Assembly: GCA_028685185.1 (NCBI GenBank)
Contig: JAQUEK010000004.1
Coordinates: 1-64,000, forward strand
DNA length: 64,000 bases
Reading direction: 5' to 3'
Origin: Candidatus Altimarinota bacterium
GTDB lineage: Bacteria > Patescibacteriota > Gracilibacteria > BD1-5 > UBA2023
Each line of letters opens with the position of its first letter. Position 1 is the stretch's first letter. The notes beneath the pieces are model-generated. The model saw only the letters and a list, made by a program, of their open reading frames with translations, did no database searches and was not told the origin of the DNA. This document shows, one piece after another, positions 55,102 through 64,000 of the stretch. A program made the position numbers and the translations under genes.

Positions 55102-55557
55102 TTATATTAATTCAACTTTTCCTCAAGCCTTTTCAATTTTTTCAATCGCTTGTTTTGAAGCTTTATTAACTGTAACTGAAATTTTTGATTTTAATTCTCA
55201 ATCACCTAGTAATTTTACGAATTCAGCTTCTTTTTTGATTAGACCTTGTTCAACTAAGACTGCATTATTGATTTCCAATATTCAATCAGAAGCTAATTTT
55301 TCAAGTACTGAAACATTGATTACAGCAAGATTGATCTTGTTCAAAGATGTGAATCATCTTTTTTTAGGCATTCTTCTAAAAAGAGGAGATTGTCCTCATT
55401 CGAAAGAAGGAGAAAATTTTGATCATCCAGCTCTTGCATTCTGACCTTTACAACCTTTTCAAGAAAAAGTTCATTTTCCTGATCAGTTTCCTCTTCAAAG
55501 TCTTTTTGATGTTTTTCTTGAATTTGCGTTTGGCGCAACTAAACTATGATTTAACAT
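55102..55557 (-). CDS. rplO: Ribosomal protein uL15
   Basis: 151 residues, ATG at 55557, TAA at 55102. Basic N-terminus GRGNGSGKGTFSGKGCKGQN and RAGGSKFSPSFEGGQSPLFR are the L15 signature; LGDGELKSKISVTVNKASKQ follows. It lies directly after rpsE: rpmD (uL30) is absent. Confidence 0.96.
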
Positions 55558-55583
55558 ATACCTTTATAGTAAAAATTTAATAT

Positions 55584-56129
55584 TTATTCTTTAATTTCAG
55601 CAACAACTTCTTCTTTAGTCTCAACAACTTCTTCAACAACCTTTTTAGAATTCTTAGGATTTGGTTTCAACATAGATAATGCTTTTATAGTTGCTCTAGC
55701 ATTTGTGATAGGATTTGTAGATCCATATCTTTTTGCAAGGATATCTTTGATTCCTGATACAGAAATAAGCTTTCTCACAGCTCATCAAGCGATTATTCAA
55801 GTTCAAGGAGATGCTGGATGGAGCATAATAGAAGCTGCTTTAAAATTTGCAGTGATATCATGAGCGATAGTTCAATTTTCGATTTCAAATTTTATCAAAT
55901 TCTTTTTAGCATCTCTTACAGCTTTTTCAATTGCAACAACAACTTCTCAAGCTTTTCAGATTCAAAGACCTACAGTTCATTTTTCATTTCAGACAATAAC
56001 AGAAGCTCTAAATCTTAATTGTCTTCAACCAGCAGTAACTCTCGTTACTCTGTCGATACCTAACAATTCTTCTTTGAATTCCTTGTTAACTTCTTTAAAT
56101 CATCATTTTTTTTGTGGTTCTTTAGCCAT
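55584..56129 (-). CDS. rpsE: Ribosomal protein uS5
   Basis: 181 residues, ATG at 56129, TAA at 55584. The double-stranded RNA-binding and C-terminal folds are present, ending IKDILAKRYGSTNPITNARA. After it comes an unusual acidic tail KKVVEEVVETKEEVVAEIKE. Confidence 0.96.
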
Positions 56130-56154
56130 ATTAACCTACTATTATTAATAAAAA

Positions 56155-56496
56155 TTAAAATTGTAATCCATTTTCTCTAGCTGAATCAGCCAAAGCTTTA
56201 ACTCTACCTATATACATAAATCATCCTCTGTCGAATACACAAGTGTTGATTCAAACTCAAACAGCTTTTTTAGCTAATTCTTGTCAAACAGCCAAAGCCT
56301 TTTCAACTTTAGTACCTTTCTTCAATTTCATATCTGAAGCTGAACATAGAGTCTTTCCAGAAACATCGTCTATTAATTGTGCGTAGATATTTGAATTACT
56401 TCTAAATACAGCTAATCTAGGCTTAAGTGCAGATCCTGAGATCTTAGCTCTGATTCTGTGATGTCTTCTAATTCTTTTTGAAACTTTTTCTAACAT
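56155..56496 (-). CDS. rplR: Ribosomal protein uL18
   Basis: 113 residues, ATG at 56496, TAA at 56155. [40 protein letters not shown] and the end [20 protein letters not shown] are typical. Confidence 0.96.
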
Positions 56497-56534
56497 ATTT
56501 TTATAATAAATTTTAAATAAATGATTATTTTTTA

Positions 56535-57089
56535 TTATTTCTTACCTCAAGTCTTTCAAGCTTTTCTTCTTACATATTCTCATGAATATCTTATTCATTT
56601 ACCTTTGTACGGTTCTGGCTTCTTGATAGATCTAACTTTTGCAGCGAAGAATCAAACCAATTGCTTGTCTATTCATCTGATCAATATTGTGTTCTTCAAA
56701 GCAGGATCTGCAGCTACTGTAACTCATTCTGGAGCAGTTAGCTCAACTTTATGAGAGAATCCTACTGAAAGCGTTAATTTATTCGTTCATACAACTTCAA
56801 ATTTATATCAAACTCAGATGATTTCCAAAGATTTTTCGAACATATTAGTAACTCACTCCACCATATTAGCGATTAAAGTCCTAGTTAGTCACCATACACC
56901 CTTTTGGAATGAATCAGTTTCATCAGCTATACCTACAGTTATGGAAGTATCAGTTTGATCTAAAATTACAAAGTCTTTTATTTCAAAAGATAACTCTCAT
57001 TTAGGTCATTTAACTTTCAATAGATTCTCATTCTTAGAGATTATTACTCAAGATGGAATTGTTATTGGTAATTTTCAAATTCTAGACAT
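56535..57089 (-). CDS. rplF: Ribosomal protein uL6
   Basis: 184 residues, ATG at 57089, TAA at 56535. [15 protein letters not shown] start and the C-terminal [29 protein letters not shown] signature, with most glycines as TGA. Confidence 0.96.
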
Positions 57090-57114
57090 ATAAAAAGTTT
57101 ATTTTAAATATAAA

Positions 57115-57510
57115 TTAAAATATTTCGCAAAGTAGTTCTCAACCTACGTTCAAGGCTCTAGCTTCATATCAAGTAATTACTCACTTAGGAGTTGAAAGAA
57201 CATATATTCATAATCAGTTTCTAGATTTTTTAACATCTTTTGATTTAAGATAGATTCTTTGTCCAGGCTTGCTTATTCTTTTGAATGTAGGAATGTATTT
57301 TGTCATTCTTACATCGTTTAGAGCAACCACTATATCCTTTTTTCAATTTCATAAGTCGCTAACTTCATACGAAACAACGTGTCAGTTCTTTTTTAATATT
57401 CTTAATATTTGCTCTTTTATTATAGAATGAGGCAAACTGATAGAATCTAGTCTAGCTAAATATCAGTTTCTGATTCTTGTTAATAAATCTGCTATTGGAT
57501 CGTATATCAT
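57115..57510 (-). CDS. rpsH: Ribosomal protein uS8
   Basis: 131 residues, ATG at 57510, TAA at 57115. DPIADLLTRIRNGYLARLDS start and STPKGVITGYEARALNVGGE LLCEIF end. Confidence 0.96.
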
Positions 57511-57557
57511 ATTTTGATAAATATAAAATATAAAATTAAAATTATAGGTTTCCTATT

Positions 57558-57782
57558 TTACCAGCTTGATTTCCTTACTCACATAAGTTCTCAAGCATTT
57601 GCTTTTTCTCTAACACATATTCTGCACATATTGAATTTTCACATGTATCATCTAACTCTTCAACAAATTGAACATCTGTGATATAACTTTGTTGCGAAAG
57701 GTATTTCTTTTCAAGATTGGTGAAGCTTATCTGCAATTTCCTTAATTTTTTTGCATTTAACTTCTATTGCTTTTCTTGCCAT
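57558..57782 (-). CDS. rpsN: Ribosomal protein uS14, zinc-binding type
   Basis: 74 residues, ATG at 57782, TAA at 57558. CSICGRVRGYMGKFNMCRIC gives two C-x2-C pairs for zinc, followed by VREKANAGELMGVRKSSW. Confidence 0.95.
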
Positions 57783-57800
57783 ATTAATTTAATTAAATAA

Positions 57801-58340
57801 CTATTTAGTAAAAGGAAATTCTAGAGCTTGCAATAATGCCTTATTGTGATCTTTGTTGTTTCATTTGATCTTTATTGTAATCTGAAGACCGTGTGGCTTA
57901 ACAATATCTTGCTGTGGAACTTCAGAGAAAATAACATGTTCTTTTATTCAGAAATTGTAATTTCATTCCTTATCGAAAGATCTAGTTGAAAATCATCTGA
58001 AATCTCTGATTCTAGGACTTGTTACCTGAATAAGCTTCTCTAAGAAGTAAAACATCTTATCTCATCTTAGTGTAACCATAAGTCAAACTGGCATTCATTC
58101 CCTTAACTTAAAGTTAGATATAGCTTTCTTTGCATTCTTAACAACAGGAAACTGTCATGCAATCAATGCTAAATCATTCTTAAGAACAGAATAATCTTTT
58201 CATCCACTCTTTATAAAAGTACCTATTCACATATTAAGAACAATCTTTTCGATTCTTGGAACCTCCATTTTATTCTTAATTCCAAGTTCCTTTATAAGAC
58301 TTGGAAGGATTTTTTCTTTATAGTTTTTCTTAAAACTCAT
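57801..58340 (-). CDS. rplE: Ribosomal protein uL5
   Basis: 179 residues, ATG at 58340, TAG at 57801. [20 protein letters not shown] near the start and the late [20 protein letters not shown] region identify it. Confidence 0.95.
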
Positions 58341-58364
58341 AATATATAATGATTAAAATCTTAA

Positions 58365-58667
58365 TTAAATAGCTTTTCCAGATTTTTTTGAAACCCTAGT
58401 TTTCTTTCATCCTTCAATTTTAACTCAAATTCTTGTTGGTTTTCAAGTAGTTGGACATTTCAACGAGACATTAGATACATCTATTGATTTTTCAACCTTA
58501 ATTATTTGACCTGGTGTAGCTCATTGTTTTTTAATATGCTTAGTAACAATGTTTATACCTTCAATCACTACTCTGCTGTTTTTTGTATCGACAGCAAGTA
58601 TCTTTCATTCTTTTCATTTATCTTTTCAAGCAGTTACTACTACTTTATCTCAAGATCTTATTTTCAT
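58365..58667 (-). CDS. rplX: Ribosomal protein uL24
   Basis: 100 residues, ATG at 58667, TAA at 58365. KIRSGDKVVVTAGKDKGKEG KILAVDTKN is the KOW motif. Confidence 0.95.
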
Positions 58668-58691
58668 ATTAGTAAAATGTAATAAATAATA

Positions 58692-59060
58692 TTAAAGTAC
58701 TTCAGGAGCTAAACTTATTATTTTTTGGAATCACTTGTTCTTCAATTCTCTGAAAACCGGTCAGAATACACGAGTTGCTTTTGGTTCTCAACTGTCGTTT
58801 ATTATTACGCAAGCATTATCATCAGATCTGATATAGCTTCAATCATCTCTTCCTATTGGATAAGCTGTTCTAACTACAACTGCCTTAACAACTGATTTTT
58901 TCTTTATGTTTCATTGTGGTAACGCCTTCTTTACAGAACAAACGATGATATCACCTACAGTTGCATATCTTTTCTTTGATCCTCAAAGAACTTTTATACA
59001 TAGAACTTCTTTTGCTCAGCTATTATCAGCAACGACTAATCTTGATTCAGTCTGTATCAT
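58692..59060 (-). CDS. rplN: Ribosomal protein uL14
   Basis: 122 residues, ATG at 59060, TAA at 58692. MIQTESRLVVADNSGAKEVL start and FRELKNKGFQKIISLAPEVL end. Confidence 0.96.
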
Positions 59061-59090
59061 AAATTGATTTTTAAATTAAATATAAATAAA

Positions 59091-59312
59091 TTAATCTACA
59101 ATTATCCATCTTTTTAATTTACTCAATGGTCTTGTTTCAGATATTTTAACAACTTGTCATAATTCGCTAGAATTATTTTCATCATGTGCATAAAATTTCT
59201 TAGAAATCTTAAATTTCTTTTTATATTTTGGATGTATTTTGTAGCTATCAATAGTTACAACAGCGGTTTTATCCATTTTGATGCTGGTAACAATTCAAGT
59301 TTTTGTTCTCAT
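59091..59312 (-). CDS. rpsQ: Ribosomal protein uS17
   Basis: 73 residues, ATG at 59312, TAA at 59091. [23 protein letters not shown] start and [19 protein letters not shown] end. Confidence 0.95.
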
Positions 59313-59336
59313 TAGTTAATCTTTAAAAATATAAAT

Positions 59337-59543
59337 TTAATTTATAGATAGAAAAGTGTTTAATCTAGCAATATATTTTTTATACATTCTAATCAAATGA
59401 GTCTCTTTTAACTCATTAGAATAATGTTTCATCTTCAAAACAAACAATTCTTTCTTTGCTTTGTTTAGTTCTTGATTAAGCCCTTCGTTATCTAATTGAT
59501 TTAAGCTTGCTATATCTTTAATTGAACTTTCTGTCTTTTTCAT
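59337..59543 (-). CDS. rpmC: Ribosomal protein uL29
   Basis: 68 residues, ATG at 59543, TAA at 59337. Two-helix protein: NQELNKAKKELFVLKMKHYS, THLIRMYKKYIARLNTFLS. Confidence 0.93.
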   Translation of the reverse strand: MKKTESSIKDIASLNQLDNEGLNQELNKAKKELFVLKMKHYSNELKETHLIRMYKKYIARLNTFLSIN

Positions 59544-59556
59544 AGTAAAAATAAAA

Positions 59557-59961
59557 TTAGGAAACTAGTATTTTTGTCTTCACTGGCAATTTATACGAAG
59601 CTAATCTAAAAGCCTCTCTTGCAACTTCTGGCGCAACTCATGATATTTCAAAGAGTATTCTACCAGGTTTTACAGGAGCTACGTACATTTCTACGCTACC
59701 TTTACCTCATCCCATCGGAACTTCTAGAGGCTTGGTTGTATATGGTTTATCAGGGAATATTCTAATCCAAAGCTTTCATCATCTTTTCAAAAATCTTACG
59801 ATTGCACGTCTAGCAGACTCAATCTGGCGAGATGTGATAAATCCTTGTTCAACTGTTTTTATCGCATAATCACCGAATGATATATTAGATCATCTTACAG
59901 CTATTCACTTTAAAACTCATCTTTGAGCTTTTCTATATTTCGTTTTCTTTGGTTGTAACAT
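59557..59961 (-). CDS. rplP: Ribosomal protein uL16
   Basis: 134 residues, ATG at 59961, TAA at 59557. [20 protein letters not shown] start, [20 protein letters not shown] and [20 protein letters not shown]. Confidence 0.96.
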
Positions 59962-60007
59962 TGTCCTTAAAGCTTATTAAGTATATTGGTTAAAAAAAAA
60001 TGTCAAA

Positions 60008-60646
60008 TTATTTTTTATTTTTGAAGATGTCTCATTTATATATCCAAACCTTTAATCAAATTACTCCGTATATTGTATTTGCTCTTTCAGTAACATAATC
60101 TATATCAGCTCTGATAGTTTGAGTAGGGATATTTCATTCCTTATAAGTTTCTGTTCTTGCGATTTCAACTCAGTTAAGTCTTCCTGAAGCTATAACCTTG
60201 ATTCATAGTCAACCTTTTTCGATTGTCTTTGATATAACGTTTTTTATAACTCTTCTATATGGAAGCTTCTTCTCAATTTGCCTAGCGATCATATCAGCAA
60301 CAGTTGAAGCGCTTAATTCAGGTTTTTTGATTTCCTTTACATCTATATTGAATTTAGAATCAAATAGTTTAACTAATTCTTTTTCCAGATTCTCTATGTT
60401 TTCACCATTCTTTCATAATACAATAGCAACCTTTGAAGTATAAATGACAACATTTATATGTTCATTTGTATAATTTATGAAAATATTTCAAACAGGTATT
60501 CAAGTCAAGAACTTCTGAACGAAATTTCTAAGCTCAACATCACGAGAAACTTTTGAAGCGTAGATTTTCTTATCAAAATATCAACTTGTTTTCCAAGTTT
60601 TAATATATCAGATTCTAAATGCCATTGGACTAACTTTGTGTCACAT
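60008..60646 (-). CDS. rpsC: Ribosomal protein uS3
   Basis: 212 residues. The start ATG-TGA at 60646 reads MGHKVSP, the usual S3 beginning (MGxKVxPxxFRLG), so Gly-2 is TGA. A start at the next ATG (MAFRIG) would lose this. The KH domain and RTETYKEGNIPTQTIRADID are present. TAA at 60008. Confidence 0.96.
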
Positions 60647-60673
60647 GCTTTTTTGGTTTTAAAAAATATAAAA

Positions 60674-61000
60674 TTATTTAACTTTCAATTCAAGTAGAAT
60701 ATTTGAAGTTCTTTTAAGGATTGGATGACTCCTTCATCTTCCGATCGGATTTCATCTTTTCATAACTACTCATTTTGCAATGATTAGAGAACTAATAACT
60801 AAATTATCTTTTTCTTGTCAATCATTATTAACTGCATTAGATACTGCACTGAATAAAACCTTGTATAGAATAGAAGATCATTTGTTTGGCATATATTTCA
60901 ATATATCCAATGCTTTTTGAACTTCCATATTTCTAACTATAGTTGCAACAACAGCTATTTTTTTCGGAGATATCCTTATGTTACTTGCGTATGCTTTCAT
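60674..61000 (-). CDS. rplV: Ribosomal protein uL22
   Basis: 108 residues, ATG at 61000, TAA at 60674. NIRISPKKIAVVATIVRNME start and RKMKSDRKMKESSNP-type beta hairpin with SNILLELKVK end. Confidence 0.93.
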
Positions 61001-61059
61001 ATTATTTTTTTTAAATAAGTTTTATTTTGTTGAGATATAGCGAACCATATCTGCACTAA

Positions 61060-61326
61060 TTATTTCCTGTTTCAAGCGTGACCGATGAACTTTCTGGTAA
61101 TTGAAAATTCTCATAATTTGTGTCCTACCATATTTTCTGTAACGAAAACTGGAATATGAGTCTTTCAGTTATGTACTCAGAATGTATGACCTACAAATTC
61201 AGGTATTACAGTACAATCTCTTGCCCATGTTTTTACAACCATCTTTTTTCAAGTCTCATTTAACTTCACAACCTTTTTTAAAAGCCTGTCATATATATAA
61301 GGTCATTTTTTTAAACTTCTAGTCAT
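61060..61326 (-). CDS. rpsS: Ribosomal protein uS19
   Basis: 88 residues, ATG at 61326, TAA at 61060. MTRSLKKGPYIYDRLLKKV start, [20 protein letters not shown]-type middle and FIGHAGNRK end. Confidence 0.95.
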
Positions 61327-61388
61327 ATTATTTAATTAGTTATTATTTATTGTAGAGATACTTCTACTGGAATATCTTCACTATATTA

Positions 61389-62234
61389 TTACTTTTTCAT
61401 TAATCTTCAATCTCTCTTTCTAAGTATCCATCTGTTTGTATCTTTTCTTTTTCTTGTCTTAACTCATAGAGCAGGTTTTCCCCATGGAGTCTTTGGATAT
61501 GGCATACCGATTGGTGAATGTCATTCTCAACCTCCGTGTGGATGGTCTACTGGATTCATTGATTTTCAAAGTACAGTAGGTCTCTTTCACATCCATCTTG
61601 ATCTTCAAGCCTTTCAGATTGTGATCTGATTGTGATCGGTATTTGATAGTACTCAGATAGTTGCATAACAATTCTTATGAACCAATCTGATTTCTCCTGA
61701 TGGTAATTTGATTTGTGTATATTCACCTTCCTGAGAAAGAATCAAAGCGCTTGTTCAAGCAGATCTAACTGTAGATGCTCATTTTCAAACTATTATCTCT
61801 ACATTATGAACACTTAATCATACTGGTATGTTTCAAACTTGCATTCTGTTTCCGCTGATTGGCTTTGCAGTAGCAGAAGTAATTACAACATCTCCGACCT
61901 TTATATCTTTGTGTGCAAGGATATATCTTCTAGCTCAATCATTATAGCAGATCAATGAGATATAAGCAGATCTGAATGGATCATATTCTATAGTTTCAAC
62001 CTTAGCTGGTATATCTAATTTATCAACATAATGAAAATCTATCATTCTGAACAATTTCTTGTGTCATCCTCATTGATGTCTAACGGTAATCCTTCAAGTG
62101 TTATTCCTTCATGCGTTCTTGCTTAATCAATAAGTAAGAGCTTTATGAGGTTTTGAAGTAGTTAGTTCGTCAAATGTATATCCAGACATTTGTCTTCTTC
62201 AAGGTGTGGTTGGTTTATATTTCTTTATTGCCAT
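61389..62234 (-). CDS. rplB: Ribosomal protein uL2
   Basis: 281 residues, ATG at 62234, TAA at 61389. [20 protein letters not shown] start, GRNNTGRITVRHQGGGHKKL, and the peptidyl-transferase loop [20 protein letters not shown] near the end, several of whose glycines are TGA. Confidence 0.97.
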
Positions 62235-62308
62235 ACTAAGCTAATTTTAATTTGTAATTTTTTAATTAAGATTCCTTCCTGCTTACAGGAGCGGGAATAA
62301 CAAGTTGG

Positions 62309-62608
62309 TTAGTCTTTAATTTTCAATTTAATAAAATCAGAAATCCTATCTTTTCAAGCTAATCTTATCATAGCCTTAACTGAAGTCCTTTTCTTCAAAG
62401 CCACTCAAGTTTTAGTATTTCTAAATTTCTCTCTAGTCTTAACAATATTTACACTTGCAACCTTAACTCAGTACAATTGACCAAAAGCGTTTTTTACATC
62501 AACTTTTGTTGCACCCTTGCTAATGATAACAGTATAGATTCAGCTCAATTCTCATTTTTGGCTTTTTTCTGTTACTACAGGTTTTTTAATTATATCAAAA
62601 AGGTTCAT
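62309..62608 (-). CDS. rplW: Ribosomal protein uL23
   Basis: 99 residues, ATG at 62608, TAA at 62309. FDIIKKPVVTEKSQK start, KVDVKNAFGQLYGVKVASVN and the basic tail. Confidence 0.95.
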
Positions 62609-62621
62609 TCTTCTAATTATA

Positions 62622-63242
62622 TTATGAATAAATTTGATCTAAATGATTCAGGCTATCTTTTGTGAAGATTAAATCATTATATTTTAATAAATCTACTGGA
62701 TTTAAGTATCAAACTCAAATTGGTTTAACAGTTTCAATATTTCTTGTAGCTAAGAATAATTCCCTATCATTTGGCAACATTGCGAATAATCACTTTGTTG
62801 TATTGATATTCTTTATTATTTCAACTACGTTCTTAGTCTTGTATTCTTGATTATTCACTAGATCGATAACCTTTATCTGGTTATTCATAGCCTTAGAAGA
62901 AAGAAGAGAGAATAAAGCTATACGTCTTTCCTTTTTATTCATGCTTATAGTAAAGTTCCTGTTTGATTTAGGACCAAAAGCAACTCAACCTCACTTTCTG
63001 ATTGGAGATCTTGCAGATCATGCTCTAGCATTTCAAGTACCTTTCTGTTTGTAGATCTTTCTAGTAGAACCTGTTCTATCTCATCTAGACTTAGTGTGAG
63101 CTATAGGTGATCTAGAATTAGATCTCTGTAGCATAAGAAGTCTGTGTATTAATCCAGAATTCACTTCTAAACCGAAGATAGACTCGTTCAATTTAATTTT
63201 TCATGTTTCAACTCAAGTTGAGTTATATAAGATTGCTTCCAT
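62622..63242 (-). CDS. rplD: Ribosomal protein uL4
   Basis: 206 residues, ATG at 63242, TAA at 62622. The long loop SKSRGDRTGSTRKIYKQKGT GNARAGSARSPIRKGGGVAF is the L4 signature. Confidence 0.95.
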
Positions 63243-63260
63243 TTATTTAAAAATTTTTAA

Positions 63261-63809
63261 TTAAAAGTTTAAAACAATAAGTGAGTTTCTTGCTCCAGGA
63301 ACTGCTCCCTTTACAGCAATAACATTAATATTTTTGTTAACTAATTCTAAAGGTACCTTCTTAAGAGTTACATGATCCGTACCCATGTGTCCATGCATCT
63401 TTTGTCCTGGTTTTGTTCTTCTTGGTTTTCTGTTACCTATAGATCATAGAGCTCTGTGGAATTTTGATCATACCCTTCATGGACCTCAATGGAAATTATG
63501 TCTCTTCATCGCTCATGCAAATCATTTTCATTTTGAGATTCACATTATAGTAACAATTTCGACTCAATCCAAAACATCAAGAGAAACTATATCTCATTTC
63601 TTCAATCCGCTCATCTTATCACTCATAGGAACTTCTCTCTTTGTATCTGAGTCAGCGATTTCTAAAACTATAGCTTCATATCAATCATTTGCAGTTGTCT
63701 TTACTTGAAAAACTTTCAATTCAGGGATTTTAATAAGTGTAACTGGAACAAGTTTATCTTGTTTGATGATTCTAGTCATCTCCAATTTTTTTCCTAACAA
63801 TCAAGCCAT
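63261..63809 (-). CDS. rplC: Ribosomal protein uL3
   Basis: 182 residues, ATG at 63809, TAA at 63261. LGKKLEMTRIIKQDKLVPVT start, FAGAMKRHNFHGGPGRVGSK and KMHGHMGTDHVTLKKVPLEL are typical. Confidence 0.96.
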
Positions 63810-63917
63810 CTTTTTAAATTAAATTACAAATTACAAATTTAAGATTATAGATTACCATTTTAATCTATAATATTGTTTAACAACGTTTGTATCATTTTGG
63901 AATCTAGTTACCCGAAC

Positions 63918-64000
63918 CTAAGCTCAAATATCTATTTTCAAGTTAGAGGTTGGAATCAACATAACTTTTCGTTTTTTTTCTAAAAGCCTGGGTATTTTAT
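63918..64000 (-). CDS. rpsJ: Probable C-terminal end of ribosomal prot. uS10 (partial)
   Basis: Only the last 27 or so codons are in the window, ending VMLIPTSNLKIDIGA and TAG at 63918. Position before rplC and the resemblance to the S10 end (LMxLDLPxGVDVEI) suggest rpsJ; the fragment is short. Confidence 0.55.

Noticed and set aside
63850-63960. tRNA-like sequence with GGTTCGGGTAACTAG
   Set aside because: The supposed acceptor ends do not pair, and a frame compatible with the end of rpsJ runs through it.
1-64000. UGA as tryptophan (code 4) instead of glycine
   Set aside because: TGA falls on invariant glycines (P-loops, S3 Gly-2, CRGPH of ThrRS, VGQE of DnaX), and conserved tryptophans are TGG.

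Overview
The window is about 64 kb of AT-rich bacterial chromosome read with UGA as glycine (genetic code 25). The evidence is direct: conserved glycines are written TGA, for example in the P-loop GPGGSGKST at 18279-18791, AKGLNC and VGQE in dnaX, MGHKVSP at the start of rpsC, CRGPH in thrS and many ribosomal proteins. TAA and TAG remain the stops. This code, the small genome style, the absence of rpmD from the spc cluster and the LPxTG/sortase surface chemistry point to Absconditabacteria (SR1) or Gracilibacteria (candidate phyla radiation). The sequence alone does not separate the two. All coordinates below were found by reading through TGA.

Region 1 (1-10.5 kb) is a defence island. A leftward operon carries hsdR, an in-frame hsdM-hsdS fusion, a protein with a HEPN-type RNDCAH motif, and a protein with a C-terminal PD-(D/E)XK nuclease signature that runs off the window. 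A TcmP / DUF5131 pair is transcribed divergently. Region 2 (10.5-18.8 kb) is accessory DNA: small hypothetical genes, a DUF3768 protein, a small tyrosine recombinase, a 15-bp periodic array that looks like a decayed pentapeptide-repeat gene, and three copies of a small-ORF/hairpin unit.

Region 3 (18.8-41.9 kb) is mostly core and cell-surface genes: a Na+/H+ antiporter, a membrane protein, a pair of proteins with tyrosine-glycine octapeptide repeats, an LPDTG-anchored DUF3494 protein with its sortase, AzoR/HxlR, thrS, dnaX, two AI-2E-type transporters, an M15 peptidase / VirB4-type ATPase / SpoIIE phosphatase cluster, ssb, murC and response regulators.

Region 4 (41.96-48.7 kb) is an integrated element of 6.58 kb in a tRNA-Thr(GGT) gene, bounded by a perfect 158-bp direct repeat. 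It encodes a second copy of the same recombinase family, a Panacea (DUF4065) antitoxin with a PemK/MazF-like partner, and several unknown proteins. Region 5 (48.8-64 kb) is core: a methyltransferase, a pyrE without a single TGA glycine (probable import from a standard-code organism), hemW, adk, rnpB, a Nudix hydrolase, a DnaQ-like exonuclease, secY, and a leftward S10-spc ribosomal cluster from the probable rpsJ end to rplO.
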